DNA from: CAYGKP01 sp964350605
GTDB lineage: Bacteria; Bacteroidota; Bacteroidia; Cytophagales; JAAEPT01
NCBI GenBank assembly: GCA_964350605.1
Contig: CAYGKP010000041.1
Location: forward strand, 1-15,454
DNA length: 15,454 nt
Reading direction: 5' to 3'
Each line of letters begins with the position of its first letter. The first letter of the stretch is position 1. Shown piece by piece: positions 1 through 8,038 of the stretch. Under the pieces are notes generated by a model. The model searched no databases, was not told the origin of the DNA, and saw nothing but the letters and a program-made list of their open reading frames with translations. The position numbers and the translations under genes are program-made.

Positions 1-569
1 AGCGAGGACTCAGTCATGTAGTAGAAGTTCTTGTGGTAGATCAGATCGACCTCTTGAGCCGCTTCTTTGAATTGTGCAGGCAGCACTTTGTTCCGCTCGC
101 CTTTCACGCTGCCGAATGTCTTTACAAACGCTGGGTCGTTGATGATGGTCGCAATCTCCTCAGGCTCGGCGGCCAGCTCCGAGCGGACCAGTTCAAGGCG
201 CTCCTTTTCCATCCAATAAGCCCCTCCTCCTACTTGCGCCCCTGAAGCGCCAATGGCTAGGTAGTGCCCGGGCATCTCGCTCTTGCGACCCGCCGCGGTA
301 ATCCCCGAGGCCATGTGGGTCTTGTAGGGCGTTTTGTCGTTTGAAAAACGGATGTCGCGGTTGATGCGAAAGATCGACTGCTTGGCGGTCATCGTGATGT
401 CCGCATCGGTTTTGCTGAGTTCAGAGATCAAATAGTCCACCAACACCTCGTAGGGCTTCTTGACTTCCTTCTCATAAGTCTTCCGGTTCGCGTCGAACCA
501 CTCTTTGGTGTTGTTCTGTGCAAGCCCCTGGAAGAAGTCCAGGAATGCAGGAGTTAAGGGGTTTTTCAT
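1..569 (-). CDS. DUF2461 (TIGR02453-type) protein, C-terminus cut by window edge
   Basis: Translating the minus strand from the ATG at 569 gives 189 residues with no stop before the window edge. Near the N-terminus it reads F-L-D-F-F-Q-G-L-A-Q-N-N-x-K-E-W-F-D-A-N-R, and near residue 70 R-I-N-R-D-I-R-F-S-N-D-K-T-P-Y-K-T-H. Both are hallmarks of the DUF2461 family, whose members are about 210-230 residues long, so only some 20-40 residues should be missing. The family has no firmly established biochemical function; it is a single soluble domain and I see no signal peptide or membrane segment. It is separated by 100 bp from the secreted-protein gene at 670-3267 and may be transcribed on its own or by read-through. 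Family assignment is strong; the biological role is unknown. Confidence 0.85.
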   Translation of the reverse strand, partial: MKNPLTPAFLDFFQGLAQNNTKEWFDANRKTYEKEVKKPYEVLVDYLISELSKTDADITMTAKQSIFRINRDIRFSNDKTPYKTHMASGITAAGRKSEMPGHYLAIGASGAQVGGGAYWMEKERLELVRSELAAEPEEIATIINDPAFVKTFGSVKGERNKVLPAQFKEAAQEVDLIYHKNFYYMTESS

Positions 570-615
570 GGGCCGAGGCTTCAGGAAACAAACTAGTCAA
601 TTCCCTGAAACGACG

Positions 616-645
616 CGCGCCGCAGCCCTTTCGGGACACGGCGCG
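616..645 (-). terminator. Possible GC-rich hairpin after the T9SS protein gene
   Basis: CGCGCCG at 616-622 pairs with CGGCGCG at 639-645. Inside the loop CCC (626-628) can also pair with GGG (633-635). The hairpin begins 25 bases after the stop of the 670-3267 gene, but it is not followed by a T-run on the minus strand, so it is a weak terminator candidate or only a 3' stabilising structure. Confidence 0.3.
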
Positions 646-669
646 GCCAAAAGTTTTGAAAGCGAAGGG

Positions 670-3267
670 CTATCGGGTCACGATAATCTTAGTTTGTAAG
701 ACCTTTCCTTCGGTTACGGCACGGAGCACGTAGGCGCCTTCGCTTAGGCTCGAAGTCGAGAGCTCGAAGCTTGTCGATGACTCGTCGGAGGCTAGGCTGC
801 GGCTGTGGACTACACGACCCAGCATGTCAAACAGGAGCACGTCGGTGGCTAGACCGGGTGCTGTCGGTACGCTGATGGTCAGCGAGCCGCCTTGCGACAC
901 AGGGTTTGGCATCACGAGTATCTGAGAGTTGGATTCACGGGTCAGTGTGCGGATTGGCGAGAAGTCTTCGGCCCCATCGAAATCGAGTTGGCGCAGGCGG
1001 TAATAGATCACCGTGGCATCAGGAAGGACTGGGTCCCAGAAGTCGTAGTTGGTCACATCGGTTGAGGAACCAATGGCCGATACGGTTCCAATGGCCTCGA
1101 AGGACGACCCGTCGACGCTGCGCTCGACCACGAAGTGCGAGGCGTTATCTTCAAAAGCGGTTTGCCAAGTGAGCAGTGCCCCCTCGCCCTCACGAGCGAC
1201 TTGGAACCCAAGCCATTCGACGGGCAGTGGGCAGTTCTCGATGGCCCGGACCGGCACACGAGCACAGGCGTTCTGATAGCTGACTTGCCAGTCGAACATC
1301 CCCCCGTACAAGGTTGTAGACCAAGGATTGGTGCCCAACTTGCTTGAATTAATTGTAATGATGTTGCCGCCAGTGGCATCATCGTTGTAAACGTAGCCAC
1401 CCAGATTATTGGCTATGTACACATTACCAGTCGAAGTGTTGACTGCGCCAAGGCGATAGGTGCCGGGTGTCGCAACAGATAAGCCGACTGGCACACGAAT
1501 GCCGTAGCGTTGGCTGGCCAGTCCTGGCCAAGGTGTTGACACGAATCTGGCCGTGGCGTTAGTGGCAGTATACTGGGCGCTGGTCCCTCCTACCGTTGAT
1601 GGGGCCGAGTTAGAGTTCGATGGATCGTCGTAAAGCTGAAAACGGAATTGGACGGCATCCCCGGGGTTGTTATTGTTCATGAATAGGTAAATGTCCACCG
1701 AATCGATGGTTAGAGGTTGCTTGGCCTCGAAAATCATGTAGTACTGGGTAAGCTGTGTCTGATTTGGACCACCCGTGCTTACGTCCCAGTTCTCGTAGCC
1801 CACTTCTGTTCGGTATACAGAAGCGTCCTCCACCCAAAAAGTGGTGGTGTCTGCCGTAACAGTGGGCGAATAGGTGGTAGCTGGTCCGTGCACTTGCGTA
1901 CCGCCGGTTTCGGCATTCCACCAGGTGTAGGTACCCGTTCCCGTGACACTGAGGTTCGCCACGTCGCTGGGGCTGGGACAGACAAACACGTCGTTTGGCG
2001 TAGCCGAGGTTTGGGCCGTGATGACCGAGGTTTCGGTCTGCGTGCCACACGTCGTATCTACGACGGTAACTTCATAGCTGCCTGCCACTGTTGCTGTCAA
2101 GGTTTGTCCCGTCTCGCCGGGCAACAGCACACCATCGCGCCGCCACTCGAAGCCGACCCGAGGGCCGCCATGGCCGGGATTCAACACCACGGATGCGGGT
2201 TCGCAGATTTCGATGGGCGTGGCCAGGTCAATGTTGTAGGTGTTAATTACAGTTACCTGAGCACTTTTCTTGCAGCTGCCGATTTCGTTCGAATCAACGC
2301 AAAGGGTATAGGTCCCAACCCCGCTGACTGTGAGCGTAGGCGTTGTTTCGCCCGTGTTCCACTCGTAAGTAGTTCCAGGGTCTGCCAGAACAGCCGCGGA
2401 TACTCCCGGTCCCAATGTAATGGTACCATCTCCCCCGCAGAGGCTAACTGTGCCGCCCAAATCCGGAACTGGACCTGGTTGGTTTGCCCCACAGTTGGGG
2501 GCGAAGTAGATGTCATCAAGCGCAAAGTCAACGCCAGTGCCACACCCAGTCGTGGTAACGTTCTGCAAAGCAATAGTCGCAGTTGTTGCATCAGCAACCC
2601 ATGTGGTTTCAAAAAACTGCCAGGTTCCTGCCGTTCCGCCTAAAGTCGTAATGGTAGTGCCCACTTGAAGCCCGTTAATCTCAAATCGAAGGTTAGCGGG
2701 CTGCCCAGATGTAGTTGCACCATTGAGTGGCATGATCCAAGCGGAGAAATAGTACGTTTCTCCAATGACAAGGCCCGTGACGTTTTGACGCCACGCATCA
2801 ATGCCTGCAGTACAACTTCCGTCGATCATGAGCATCATGTTATCGGAAGTTGGTGTATGGTCAGCGAGAGGAATGTACTCTGGTGTTCCCATACCGGGGA
2901 AGTTTGAACCTCCAGCAATGAACGACTGATTGAAATAGTAGGATTCTGCACCAGCCCATATGAATCTCCCATTGTTAGAAAAACAACTTGAAGGAGCGGT
3001 TTGACAAGCAGCGATGTTGTCCCAATCAAACCGGCAATACTCACCCCCACTGCTCGGGCATTGTTGACCTGGAGTATATGTGTAGGAACCTGGGTTGTAC
3101 TCATCGAATTCCCAATCGTTGAAGCCATCCGAAAAATCCCCGTTGGTTACCAAGTTTACCCCATCGGAGACCAAGTTGCTACACTGCCCCCTCGAACCCA
3201 CGGGAACCAGAAGTGCCGCGCCCAGAAGCAGGAGCGACAGTAATGGAAAGAGTAAGCGTGTTTTCAT
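670..3267 (-). CDS. Large secreted multidomain protein with T9SS type A sorting domain
   Basis: 865 residues. A signal peptide covers residues 1-28 (MKTR, a long Leu-rich core, cleavage near SRGQ-C). Residues about 30-259 look like a galactose-binding-like (carbohydrate-binding-module type) beta-sandwich: N-L-V-x-N-G-D-F-S near the start and F-A-L-D-D-I-Y-F near the end. Residues about 269-340 and 345-415 are PKD/Ig-like (Y-E-W-N-T-G-E-T-T-P-T-L). Residues 420-482 resemble the CHU_C-associated Ig-like domain ending in T-T-T-F-W-V-E-D. Residues about 485-670 form a beta-rich region I cannot assign. Residues 688-770 are FnIII-like (V-V-E-R-S-x-D-G, Y-Y-R-L-R-Q-L-D-F-D-G). Residues 783-865 are the type A sorting domain (V-M-P-N-P, G-A-Y-V-L-R, final K-I-I-V-T-R), which directs export through the type IX system and is normally removed at the surface. 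I see no catalytic domain; a structural or binding role on the surface is an inference. Transcribed alone, with a promoter candidate at 3316-3323. Confidence 0.9.
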   Translation of the reverse strand: MKTRLLFPLLSLLLLGAALLVPVGSRGQCSNLVSDGVNLVTNGDFSDGFNDWEFDEYNPGSYTYTPGQQCPSSGGEYCRFDWDNIAACQTAPSSCFSNNGRFIWAGAESYYFNQSFIAGGSNFPGMGTPEYIPLADHTPTSDNMMLMIDGSCTAGIDAWRQNVTGLVIGETYYFSAWIMPLNGATTSGQPANLRFEINGLQVGTTITTLGGTAGTWQFFETTWVADATTATIALQNVTTTGCGTGVDFALDDIYFAPNCGANQPGPVPDLGGTVSLCGGDGTITLGPGVSAAVLADPGTTYEWNTGETTPTLTVSGVGTYTLCVDSNEIGSCKKSAQVTVINTYNIDLATPIEICEPASVVLNPGHGGPRVGFEWRRDGVLLPGETGQTLTATVAGSYEVTVVDTTCGTQTETSVITAQTSATPNDVFVCPSPSDVANLSVTGTGTYTWWNAETGGTQVHGPATTYSPTVTADTTTFWVEDASVYRTEVGYENWDVSTGGPNQTQLTQYYMIFEAKQPLTIDSVDIYLFMNNNNPGDAVQFRFQLYDDPSNSNSAPSTVGGTSAQYTATNATARFVSTPWPGLASQRYGIRVPVGLSVATPGTYRLGAVNTSTGNVYIANNLGGYVYNDDATGGNIITINSSKLGTNPWSTTLYGGMFDWQVSYQNACARVPVRAIENCPLPVEWLGFQVAREGEGALLTWQTAFEDNASHFVVERSVDGSSFEAIGTVSAIGSSTDVTNYDFWDPVLPDATVIYYRLRQLDFDGAEDFSPIRTLTRESNSQILVMPNPVSQGGSLTISVPTAPGLATDVLLFDMLGRVVHSRSLASDESSTSFELSTSSLSEGAYVLRAVTEGKVLQTKIIVTR

Positions 3268-3315
3268 TCGGTTTGGTTCGGATTAAGGGAGCACCAGCTA
3301 ATCCATTTGGTTACG

Positions 3316-3323
3316 CAAAGGTA
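3316..3323 (-). promoter_or_regulatory. Bacteroidota -7 promoter element (TACCTTTG) for the T9SS protein gene
   Basis: The minus strand reads TACCTTTG, an exact match to the TAnnTTTG -7 consensus of Bacteroidota. It lies 48 bases before the ATG at 3267, giving a predicted leader of about 40 bases. I find no TTG -33 element at the standard spacing; the nearest TTG is 29 bases upstream. The extended string TACCTTTGCGT recurs exactly in front of the HxlR gene. Confidence 0.5.
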
Positions 3324-3465
3324 ATCAGTAGCGTCGGTAAGATGCTATTATTCAACCTAATAGTGCAATCATTTGTTCAGGGCACTCTACCTATTAGTAG
3401 AACCCTCTCCGGTACGCCCAAATTTTGCAGTTCGAGGCGCACGTGGGCCTGTGCCCAATCGTGAC

Positions 3466-4623
3466 TTATAAGACCGACTTCAACTTCGCTTCTAACTCGG
3501 GGCCCCGCAAACCTACCGCAATGATGCGCCCATCGCGACCCACCAACACGGTGTGGGGAATGGCGTTCACACCATAGTCTATGGCGGCTTGGTCCTCAGC
3601 ATCCAACACCTGGGGCCAGGTAAGGCCGTCGGCTTCCACGGCTTTGAGCCACTTCTCGCGGTTGTCGTCAACCGACACACCCAGAATTTCGAAGCCCTTG
3701 CTCTTGTACTTGTTGTAGAGCCGCACGTTGCTGGGGTTCTCGGCCCGGCAAGGGCCACACCACGACGCCCAGAAGTCGATCATGACCACCTTGCCCCGGT
3801 AGTCCGACAAGTTGATCGTCTTGCCCTCGGCGGTTTTCAAACTGATCGGCGTGGCCGGCTCGAAGAGCTTCTCGACCTCTGCGATGAAGTCTTTGGCGTA
3901 CGGGTGGGCCTTGGTATTCGCGTGCGCCTCGGCGATGTAGGTCAAGAAGTCCGCGTGGCTGTGCGCATCCTCGCCCAGGAACTCCCAGGCCCCCATCACC
4001 GAAATGAAGCTGGGGGCTTTGGACTTGAGGAAAGCCTGGTAATCGCGCACATCGACGACAGCCAGGGCACGCATCCGTTCGGCGATGCGTTGGGCCTCCG
4101 TCTGGTTTTGGGCTGCGTCGTAGGCCCGGCGCAGGCTGTCGATGCGCACTTGCTTTTTGCCGGTGAGCGAGATCAGTTCTTGCAGGTCTTCGGAGTCCTT
4201 CGCGCCAGTGCCCGTAAAGATCGGCGCGCCTTCCGCGTCAATGGCAACACTCAGGGGCTCGGGGCTCAGGATGAGCTGAACCGTTGTGCGGCTCGGCAGG
4301 ATCTGAAGTTGATACACCCCCGGAACTGCACCTTCGCTGGTGCCTGAGAATCCAAAGCTACCGTCGGCGGACACCTCGGCGGTTTCCATCGGCGACCACG
4401 CACCATGATCGAAGAACTCCAGCATCACCCGCTTGGCACCTTCCACCTCGACGGTCCCAGACAGCTCGTACTTAGCCCCCTCGGTCAACTCGACGGGGCC
4501 CGCTTGCGAGTCCAGCGAGTCGGTGGTCTGGTCAGTCTCCCCACCATCACAGGCAGTGAGAACGAGGACGGTCAGGAAGGCGAGCCCTCGGAAGGCTTGC
4601 TGGAGTGTGTGTGGATTTCGCAT
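3466..4623 (-). CDS. TlpA-like thiol-disulfide oxidoreductase lipoprotein with DUF4369 domain
   Basis: 385 residues. A lipoprotein signal ends at L-T-A-C (Cys25), so the protein should be membrane-anchored and act in the periplasm. Residues about 48-150 match the DUF4369 beta-domain often found in front of Bacteroidota thioredoxins; about 150-250 is a helical linker. Residues 255-385 are a TlpA/ResA-type thioredoxin fold with W-C-G-P-C at 288-292 and the cis-proline motif A-I-P-H-T near 354-358. The CxxC pair is the redox centre; the family reduces or isomerises disulfides, for example in cytochrome c maturation or oxidative protection, and no specific partner can be read here. The start is the ATG at 4623, only 8 bases after the gatB stop, so the two genes are very likely co-transcribed. 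Family assignment is firm. Confidence 0.92.
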   Translation of the reverse strand: MRNPHTLQQAFRGLAFLTVLVLTACDGGETDQTTDSLDSQAGPVELTEGAKYELSGTVEVEGAKRVMLEFFDHGAWSPMETAEVSADGSFGFSGTSEGAVPGVYQLQILPSRTTVQLILSPEPLSVAIDAEGAPIFTGTGAKDSEDLQELISLTGKKQVRIDSLRRAYDAAQNQTEAQRIAERMRALAVVDVRDYQAFLKSKAPSFISVMGAWEFLGEDAHSHADFLTYIAEAHANTKAHPYAKDFIAEVEKLFEPATPISLKTAEGKTINLSDYRGKVVMIDFWASWCGPCRAENPSNVRLYNKYKSKGFEILGVSVDDNREKWLKAVEADGLTWPQVLDAEDQAAIDYGVNAIPHTVLVGRDGRIIAVGLRGPELEAKLKSVL

Positions 4624-4631
4624 CGGGAAGG

Positions 4632-6092
4632 CTAACGCAGGGCGGCTTCCATCAGTTCGCGGACCACTTTGGGGTCGGCTTTGCCTTTGGAGCGTTTCAT
4701 CACTTGACCAATCAGCATGTTGGCCACGCCTTGCTGACCGGCTTTCACTTGGGCCACTTTGTCGGGGAACTCGGCCATCACCTGGTCGATGATCGGTTGG
4801 ATCGAGCTGGAATCAGAGTCCTGGAAAATGCCGAGCTGCCCGGCTAGCGTCGCGGGATCGGACAAGGGCTGGCGACACAACTCGGGGAACAGCTTCTCCT
4901 TCGCCGCGGAGTTCGAGACCTTCCCAGCTTCAACTAAGCCAATCAACTCGGCCAGCTTCTGGGGCTTGATCGGGAAGTCCGCGATGTGAAGGGTCAATTC
5001 GTTGAGGTAGCCCTTCACAGAGCCCATCATCCAGTTGGACGCGGCCTTCCTGTTGGGGGCCATCGAGGCCAGTTCGTCGAAGTAAAGCGCGATCTCCTTC
5101 TCCTCGACCAGGACCCCTGCGTCGTACTCCGGCAAGCCGAAGTCCGACATGAACTTCTCCTTCAACGCGCGGGGCAACGGCGGCATCTCGGAGGCTACGC
5201 GGTCGACCCATTCTTGCGCGACGTGCAAGGGTTGCAAATCCGGCTCGGGGAAGTAGCGGTAGTCGTTCGCCATCTCCTTGGTGCGCATCGAGCGGGTGGT
5301 GCCCGAGGTGGCCTCGAACAGGCGCGTTTCCGAGTCGACCTTCACCCCTGCTTCGACCCGTTCGATCTGGCGATCAATCTCGTGCTCGACCGCCCGGCGG
5401 ACATTCGACATCGAGTTCATGTTCTTGACCTCAACCTTCGCGCCGTACTCCTTCGCCTCGTGCAGCATGACCGACACGTTCGCGTCGCAGCGCAGCGAGC
5501 CTTCCTCCATGTTGCCATCGGAGATCTCTAGGTAGCGGACCAACCGGCGCATCTCGTACATCACCCAATAGGCCTCCTCCGCCGTGCGGATGTCTGGCTC
5601 GGTGACCACCTCCAAAAGGGGCACGCCCGCGCGGTTCAGGTCGATGAGGGTATCGGTCTCGCCGTCCAGGTGAATGGACTTGCCCGCGTCCTCCTCCATG
5701 TGGATGCGGTTCAGGGCGATCTTCTTCTCGGTCCCGTCGGGCAGGGTGATGGGGATGAACCCACCCACGCAGATCGGCGTGGCGTCCTGGGTCAGTTGGT
5801 AGTTCTTCGGGCTGTCGGGGTAGAAGTAGTTCTTCCGATCGTAGTATTGGTGCTCGGTGATTTTGCAGCCGAGGGCGAGGCCCAGCTTGATGGCGAAGTC
5901 GACCACCTTTTTGTTCGAGCGGGGCAGCACGCCGGGGTGGGCCAGGTTGATGGCCGACACCTGGGTGTTGGGCAGGCCGCCGTACTCGTAGGCTTCCGAC
6001 GAGTAGGCTTTTGTTTGGGTCGAGAGTTGGACGTGGACCTCCAGGCCGATGACCTCTTGGTACTTGCCCCGAATCGCGGTATCGAGCGGCAT
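4632..6092 (-). CDS. gatB: Aspartyl/glutamyl-tRNA(Asn/Gln) amidotransferase subunit B
   Basis: 486 residues, normal full length for GatB. The enzyme (GatCAB) converts misacylated Glu-tRNA(Gln) or Asp-tRNA(Asn) to the correct Gln- or Asn-tRNA; GatB carries the tRNA-recognition and kinase/transamidation site. Diagnostic strings are G-L-E-V-H-V-Q-L at 16-23, H-M-E-E-D-A-G-K at 131-138, D-L-N-R-A-G-V-P-L-L-E at 151-161, E-G-S-L-R-C-D-A-N-V-S-V at 197-208 and V-E-V-K-N-M-N-S at 220-227. The C-terminal ~150 residues are the helical YqeY-like tRNA-binding tail. The zinc-binding cysteines of many GatB proteins are absent (TKAYSS, QVSAINLAHPG); from family knowledge this form is common in Bacteroidota. 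It lies between a small membrane protein gene (15-base gap) and the TlpA-like gene (8-base gap). gatA and gatC are not in the window. Confidence 0.98.
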   Translation of the reverse strand: MPLDTAIRGKYQEVIGLEVHVQLSTQTKAYSSEAYEYGGLPNTQVSAINLAHPGVLPRSNKKVVDFAIKLGLALGCKITEHQYYDRKNYFYPDSPKNYQLTQDATPICVGGFIPITLPDGTEKKIALNRIHMEEDAGKSIHLDGETDTLIDLNRAGVPLLEVVTEPDIRTAEEAYWVMYEMRRLVRYLEISDGNMEEGSLRCDANVSVMLHEAKEYGAKVEVKNMNSMSNVRRAVEHEIDRQIERVEAGVKVDSETRLFEATSGTTRSMRTKEMANDYRYFPEPDLQPLHVAQEWVDRVASEMPPLPRALKEKFMSDFGLPEYDAGVLVEEKEIALYFDELASMAPNRKAASNWMMGSVKGYLNELTLHIADFPIKPQKLAELIGLVEAGKVSNSAAKEKLFPELCRQPLSDPATLAGQLGIFQDSDSSSIQPIIDQVMAEFPDKVAQVKAGQQGVANMLIGQVMKRSKGKADPKVVRELMEAALR

Positions 6093-6107
6093 AGCCGCAA
6101 AGATAGG

Positions 6108-6539
6108 TTACTTGCCCCTACCCTTCAGCCCCAAATGCGCGAACCAATAGGTGATGCCCCAGGCGAGGGGAATCAACGCGAAGTACCAACGAAAGCCAAG
6201 TTGATCTCGGTGGATCATCCAGACTGTAATCGCCGACCACATCAGTCCGCCGAGGATCACACCGAACCAACGCTCCCTTGGGTGCCAGTACGCTTTTCGC
6301 TCAGAGGTTTCCGGTGTTGCACATACGGCCACAATACCCCAAATCACCAACCAAGTGGGTAGCCCCAAGCACAAGAACACGAAGGCCCCGCTAGAGAAAA
6401 TCGAAAGACCACATTCGATGCACTCACCCGTTTCATCAAAGACCCGGCAGCCAGGGGGCGTGAGTAAAAACGTGGTAGCGGCCACGAGCAACATCACCAC
6501 GTAAGCGATCAAACCAGCAACCAGGGTTTTAGTGTCCAC
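6108..6539 (-). CDS. Small four-helix membrane protein of unknown function
   Basis: 143 residues with four hydrophobic segments at roughly 6-28, 48-72, 93-110 and 117-137. Between the first two is a short Cys-rich loop (P-G-C-R-V-F-D-E-T-G-E-C-I-E-C-G), which could face the periplasm and hold a disulfide or metal. The start is GTG at 6539: there is no in-frame ATG upstream, and the reading frame further up runs into the terminator T-run of the preceding gene. The stop is 15 bases before the gatB start, so it is probably the first gene of a unit with gatB and the TlpA-like protein. I do not recognise a family. That the reading frame is real rests on length, hydrophobic pattern, tight spacing and lack of a better frame on the other strand. 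Confidence 0.75.
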   Translation of the reverse strand: MDTKTLVAGLIAYVVMLLVAATTFLLTPPGCRVFDETGECIECGLSIFSSGAFVFLCLGLPTWLVIWGIVAVCATPETSERKAYWHPRERWFGVILGGLMWSAITVWMIHRDQLGFRWYFALIPLAWGITYWFAHLGLKGRGK

Positions 6540-6557
6540 ACCCTTAGTCCCGCGCCT

Positions 6558-6617
6558 AAAAAAAAGTAACCCCTCCCCACACTTGGCTTCTCAATGAGTA
6601 GTCAGTGCGAGGAGGGG
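6558..6617 (-). terminator. Rho-independent terminator after lipoprotein gene 6643-7347 (repeat copy T1)
   Basis: On the plus strand CCCCTCCCCACAC (6570-6582) pairs with GTGCGAGGAGGGG (6605-6617) with two imperfect positions; on the minus strand the hairpin is followed by TTAC and a run of eight T (6558-6565). It lies 25 bases after the stop at 6643. Arms and part of the loop (CTTGGC, TTCTCA) match the hairpin at 8039-8094. Confidence 0.85.
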
Positions 6618-6642
6618 CTTTGATTAAGTAAGTGAGGATGCC

Positions 6643-7347
6643 CTAAGGCGTCACATCCACGGTCGTCTCCGCGCAGGAGAAGTCGTCGCTGACCACATCT
6701 CCGCCTCCGCCCGTGATCGAAAAGTCGGTGAGCGTGATGTATTCGCTCACACCGGAAGTTCCATCGTTTCTGATCACAAGCAGGATACTAATCTGCAGAT
6801 CGGCAGTTTCTGTAATGGTATACGAAGCGTCCCCGACGGTAAACATGAGATCACTGCCTGAGCGTGAAACAGTACAGGTGGCCTCCGATACGTCAGAGTC
6901 CGTTACCTGTTGCAACCCAAACCGTTCCACGTAGCCTTCTAAAGGATCGCTGCCATCCTGAATGACCCCAACAGATGGAGACCCGCTTGCCGCTCCAAAG
7001 CCGACAGTGATGGATTTGTACTCTGTCGAGGATTCCTGAAACGTGGCAACATCGTCGAAACCAAGGGTGAGGGAGAAATCGCCCGTCAAATCACCTTGAA
7101 AGAAGGAAACAGACTGTTCCGAGGTAGAACCCGAGAAATCAACCGTGAACCGCAGGTTTCCAGTGACCGATGAGACGGTGAACGGGTGGTTGGCCACGTT
7201 GCTATTATAATCCCAAATCGTATCCTTACCAATGCAGGGATCGGGTGCGGGAGTGGAAGCTGTCTCATCGCTCTCCTTCTTACACGAGGCGAACAAGAGG
7301 GCGGAAAGGACAAGAAGCAGTAGAGGTAGGCGTAATGTCTTGGGCAT
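6643..7347 (-). CDS. Lipoprotein A of a three-member paralogous cluster
   Basis: 234 residues. The lipoprotein signal ends F-A-S-C (Cys22), followed by K-K-E-S-D-E-T, close to the Bacteroidota surface-export pattern of Lys plus acidic residues after the Cys. The mature part has D-P-C-I-G-K near its start, then an all-beta region with L-T-G-D-F-S-L-T-L, and ends in I-T-G-G-G-G, D-D-F-S-C-A-E-T-T. The C-terminal third is clearly related to the lipoprotein at 8115-8816 (shared N-D-G-T-S-G-V, I/V-T-G-G-G-G and D-D-F-x-C motifs). The fold looks like a jelly-roll or concanavalin-like domain, but this is inference. It is monocistronic, with its own terminator at 6558-6617 and a perfect palindrome at 7369-7382 upstream, and divergent from the TspO-like gene. 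No known function. Confidence 0.85.
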   Translation of the reverse strand: MPKTLRLPLLLLVLSALLFASCKKESDETASTPAPDPCIGKDTIWDYNSNVANHPFTVSSVTGNLRFTVDFSGSTSEQSVSFFQGDLTGDFSLTLGFDDVATFQESSTEYKSITVGFGAASGSPSVGVIQDGSDPLEGYVERFGLQQVTDSDVSEATCTVSRSGSDLMFTVGDASYTITETADLQISILLVIRNDGTSGVSEYITLTDFSITGGGGDVVSDDFSCAETTVDVTP

Positions 7348-7368
7348 ACTGGGCAGAGGTGTAGTTGA

Positions 7369-7382
7369 TTACTGATCAGTAA
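7369..7382. promoter_or_regulatory. Perfect 14-bp palindrome, operator candidate
   Basis: TTACTGATCAGTAA is its own reverse complement over 14 bases, with no spacer. It sits 21 bases before the ATG of the lipoprotein at 7347 and in the divergent region shared with the TspO-like gene at 7489. Without a loop it is more likely a dimer-binding DNA site than an RNA hairpin. Confidence 0.45.
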
Positions 7383-7488
7383 GATAAGGGATCAGTGCGA
7401 GTTTACACTACGTGGTTGCCCCGCAACTGGATGCTCCCTGTCACTGAACGCATGCCCGCCCCCAGCCGTTGAGAGGGAAACCCCTTTT

Positions 7489-8001
7489 ATGACCAATCAC
7501 ACCAACGAAACGTTACCGCCGTTCACCACTCGCTCGCTGGTCTTTAGCCTTCTCATTTTTTACGCCCTAATGGCCATCATCAGCGGCTCGGCCAACCTGG
7601 TGGGCCTGCGGTTTGGCAACGGCGCCCAACGGCTTAGCTACGCCCCGCCGGGCTATGTGATCGGCCTGGTCTGGTTCGTGCTCTTCACCCTGATGGGCCT
7701 TGCTCGCTACTACGTTGTCCAAAGCGAGAAACCCGCAAGACAATGGTGGCTGATTTGTCTGGGGGTGCTTTGCGCCAGCTACATCTATTACACCGCCGGG
7801 CTGGCCAAGCTGACGGGCATCGAGGAGAACTGGTTTGCGCTGGCCGGCTGCATTGGGCCGGGCCTATACACCGCGCTGGTTTGTTTCAAGCTCTACCCGG
7901 TTTCGAGGCGGGCCTTCTGGCTCGTCCTGCCTACCCTGCTGTGGTGCGGGTATGCCACACTCATCGTGCTAGGCCAACTGCGCCTGAAGGGCTTACTGTA
8001 G
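7489..8001 (+). CDS. TspO/MBR-family (translocator protein-like) membrane protein
   Basis: 170 residues with five hydrophobic segments (about 14-36, 54-76, 85-103, 114-133 and 143-162), the topology of the tryptophan-rich sensory protein/peripheral benzodiazepine receptor family. Residues 53-74 read P-P-G-Y-V-I-G-L-V-W-F-V-L-F-T-L-M-G-L-A-R-Y, matching the family signature PPGWVFGPVW..LY.LMG. Residues 148-166 (L-P-T-L-L-W-C-G-Y-A-T, then L-R-L) correspond to the conserved W..FAT.LN...W segment, though the usual final Trp is replaced. The family binds porphyrins and cholesterol-like ligands and modulates stress responses; the exact role here is unknown. It is one of only two plus-strand genes, divergent from lipoprotein A and convergent with lipoprotein B, with a shared hairpin at 8039-8094. 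The start is the ATG at 7489, preceded by a purine-rich GAGAGGG. Confidence 0.78.
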   Translation: MTNHTNETLPPFTTRSLVFSLLIFYALMAIISGSANLVGLRFGNGAQRLSYAPPGYVIGLVWFVLFTLMGLARYYVVQSEKPARQWWLICLGVLCASYIYYTAGLAKLTGIEENWFALAGCIGPGLYTALVCFKLYPVSRRAFWLVLPTLLWCGYATLIVLGQLRLKGLL

Positions 8002-8038
8002 GGCTTTCCATCGCCGTTACCAGGACTTCCGAAACGGA

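Noticed and set aside
570..669. Promoter search for the DUF2461 gene
   Set aside because: The minus strand contains CTAGTTTG, which lacks one spacer base of the TAnnTTTG consensus; not strong enough to call.
1717..2643. 308-residue plus-strand open frame
   Set aside because: Antisense shadow of the T9SS protein gene; no domain pattern, odd composition, and the opposite strand encodes a well-defined multidomain protein.
3553..4347. 264-residue plus-strand open frame
   Set aside because: Antisense shadow of the TlpA-like gene, made possible by GC-rich third positions; no recognisable motif.
5670..6362. 230-residue plus-strand open frame
   Set aside because: Antisense to gatB and the small membrane protein; composition rich in V, G, D and L as expected for a shadow frame.
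7415..7427. GTTGC-N3-GCAAC small inverted repeat before the TspO-like gene
   Set aside because: Only 5-bp arms with no supporting context; expected by chance in a region of this size.
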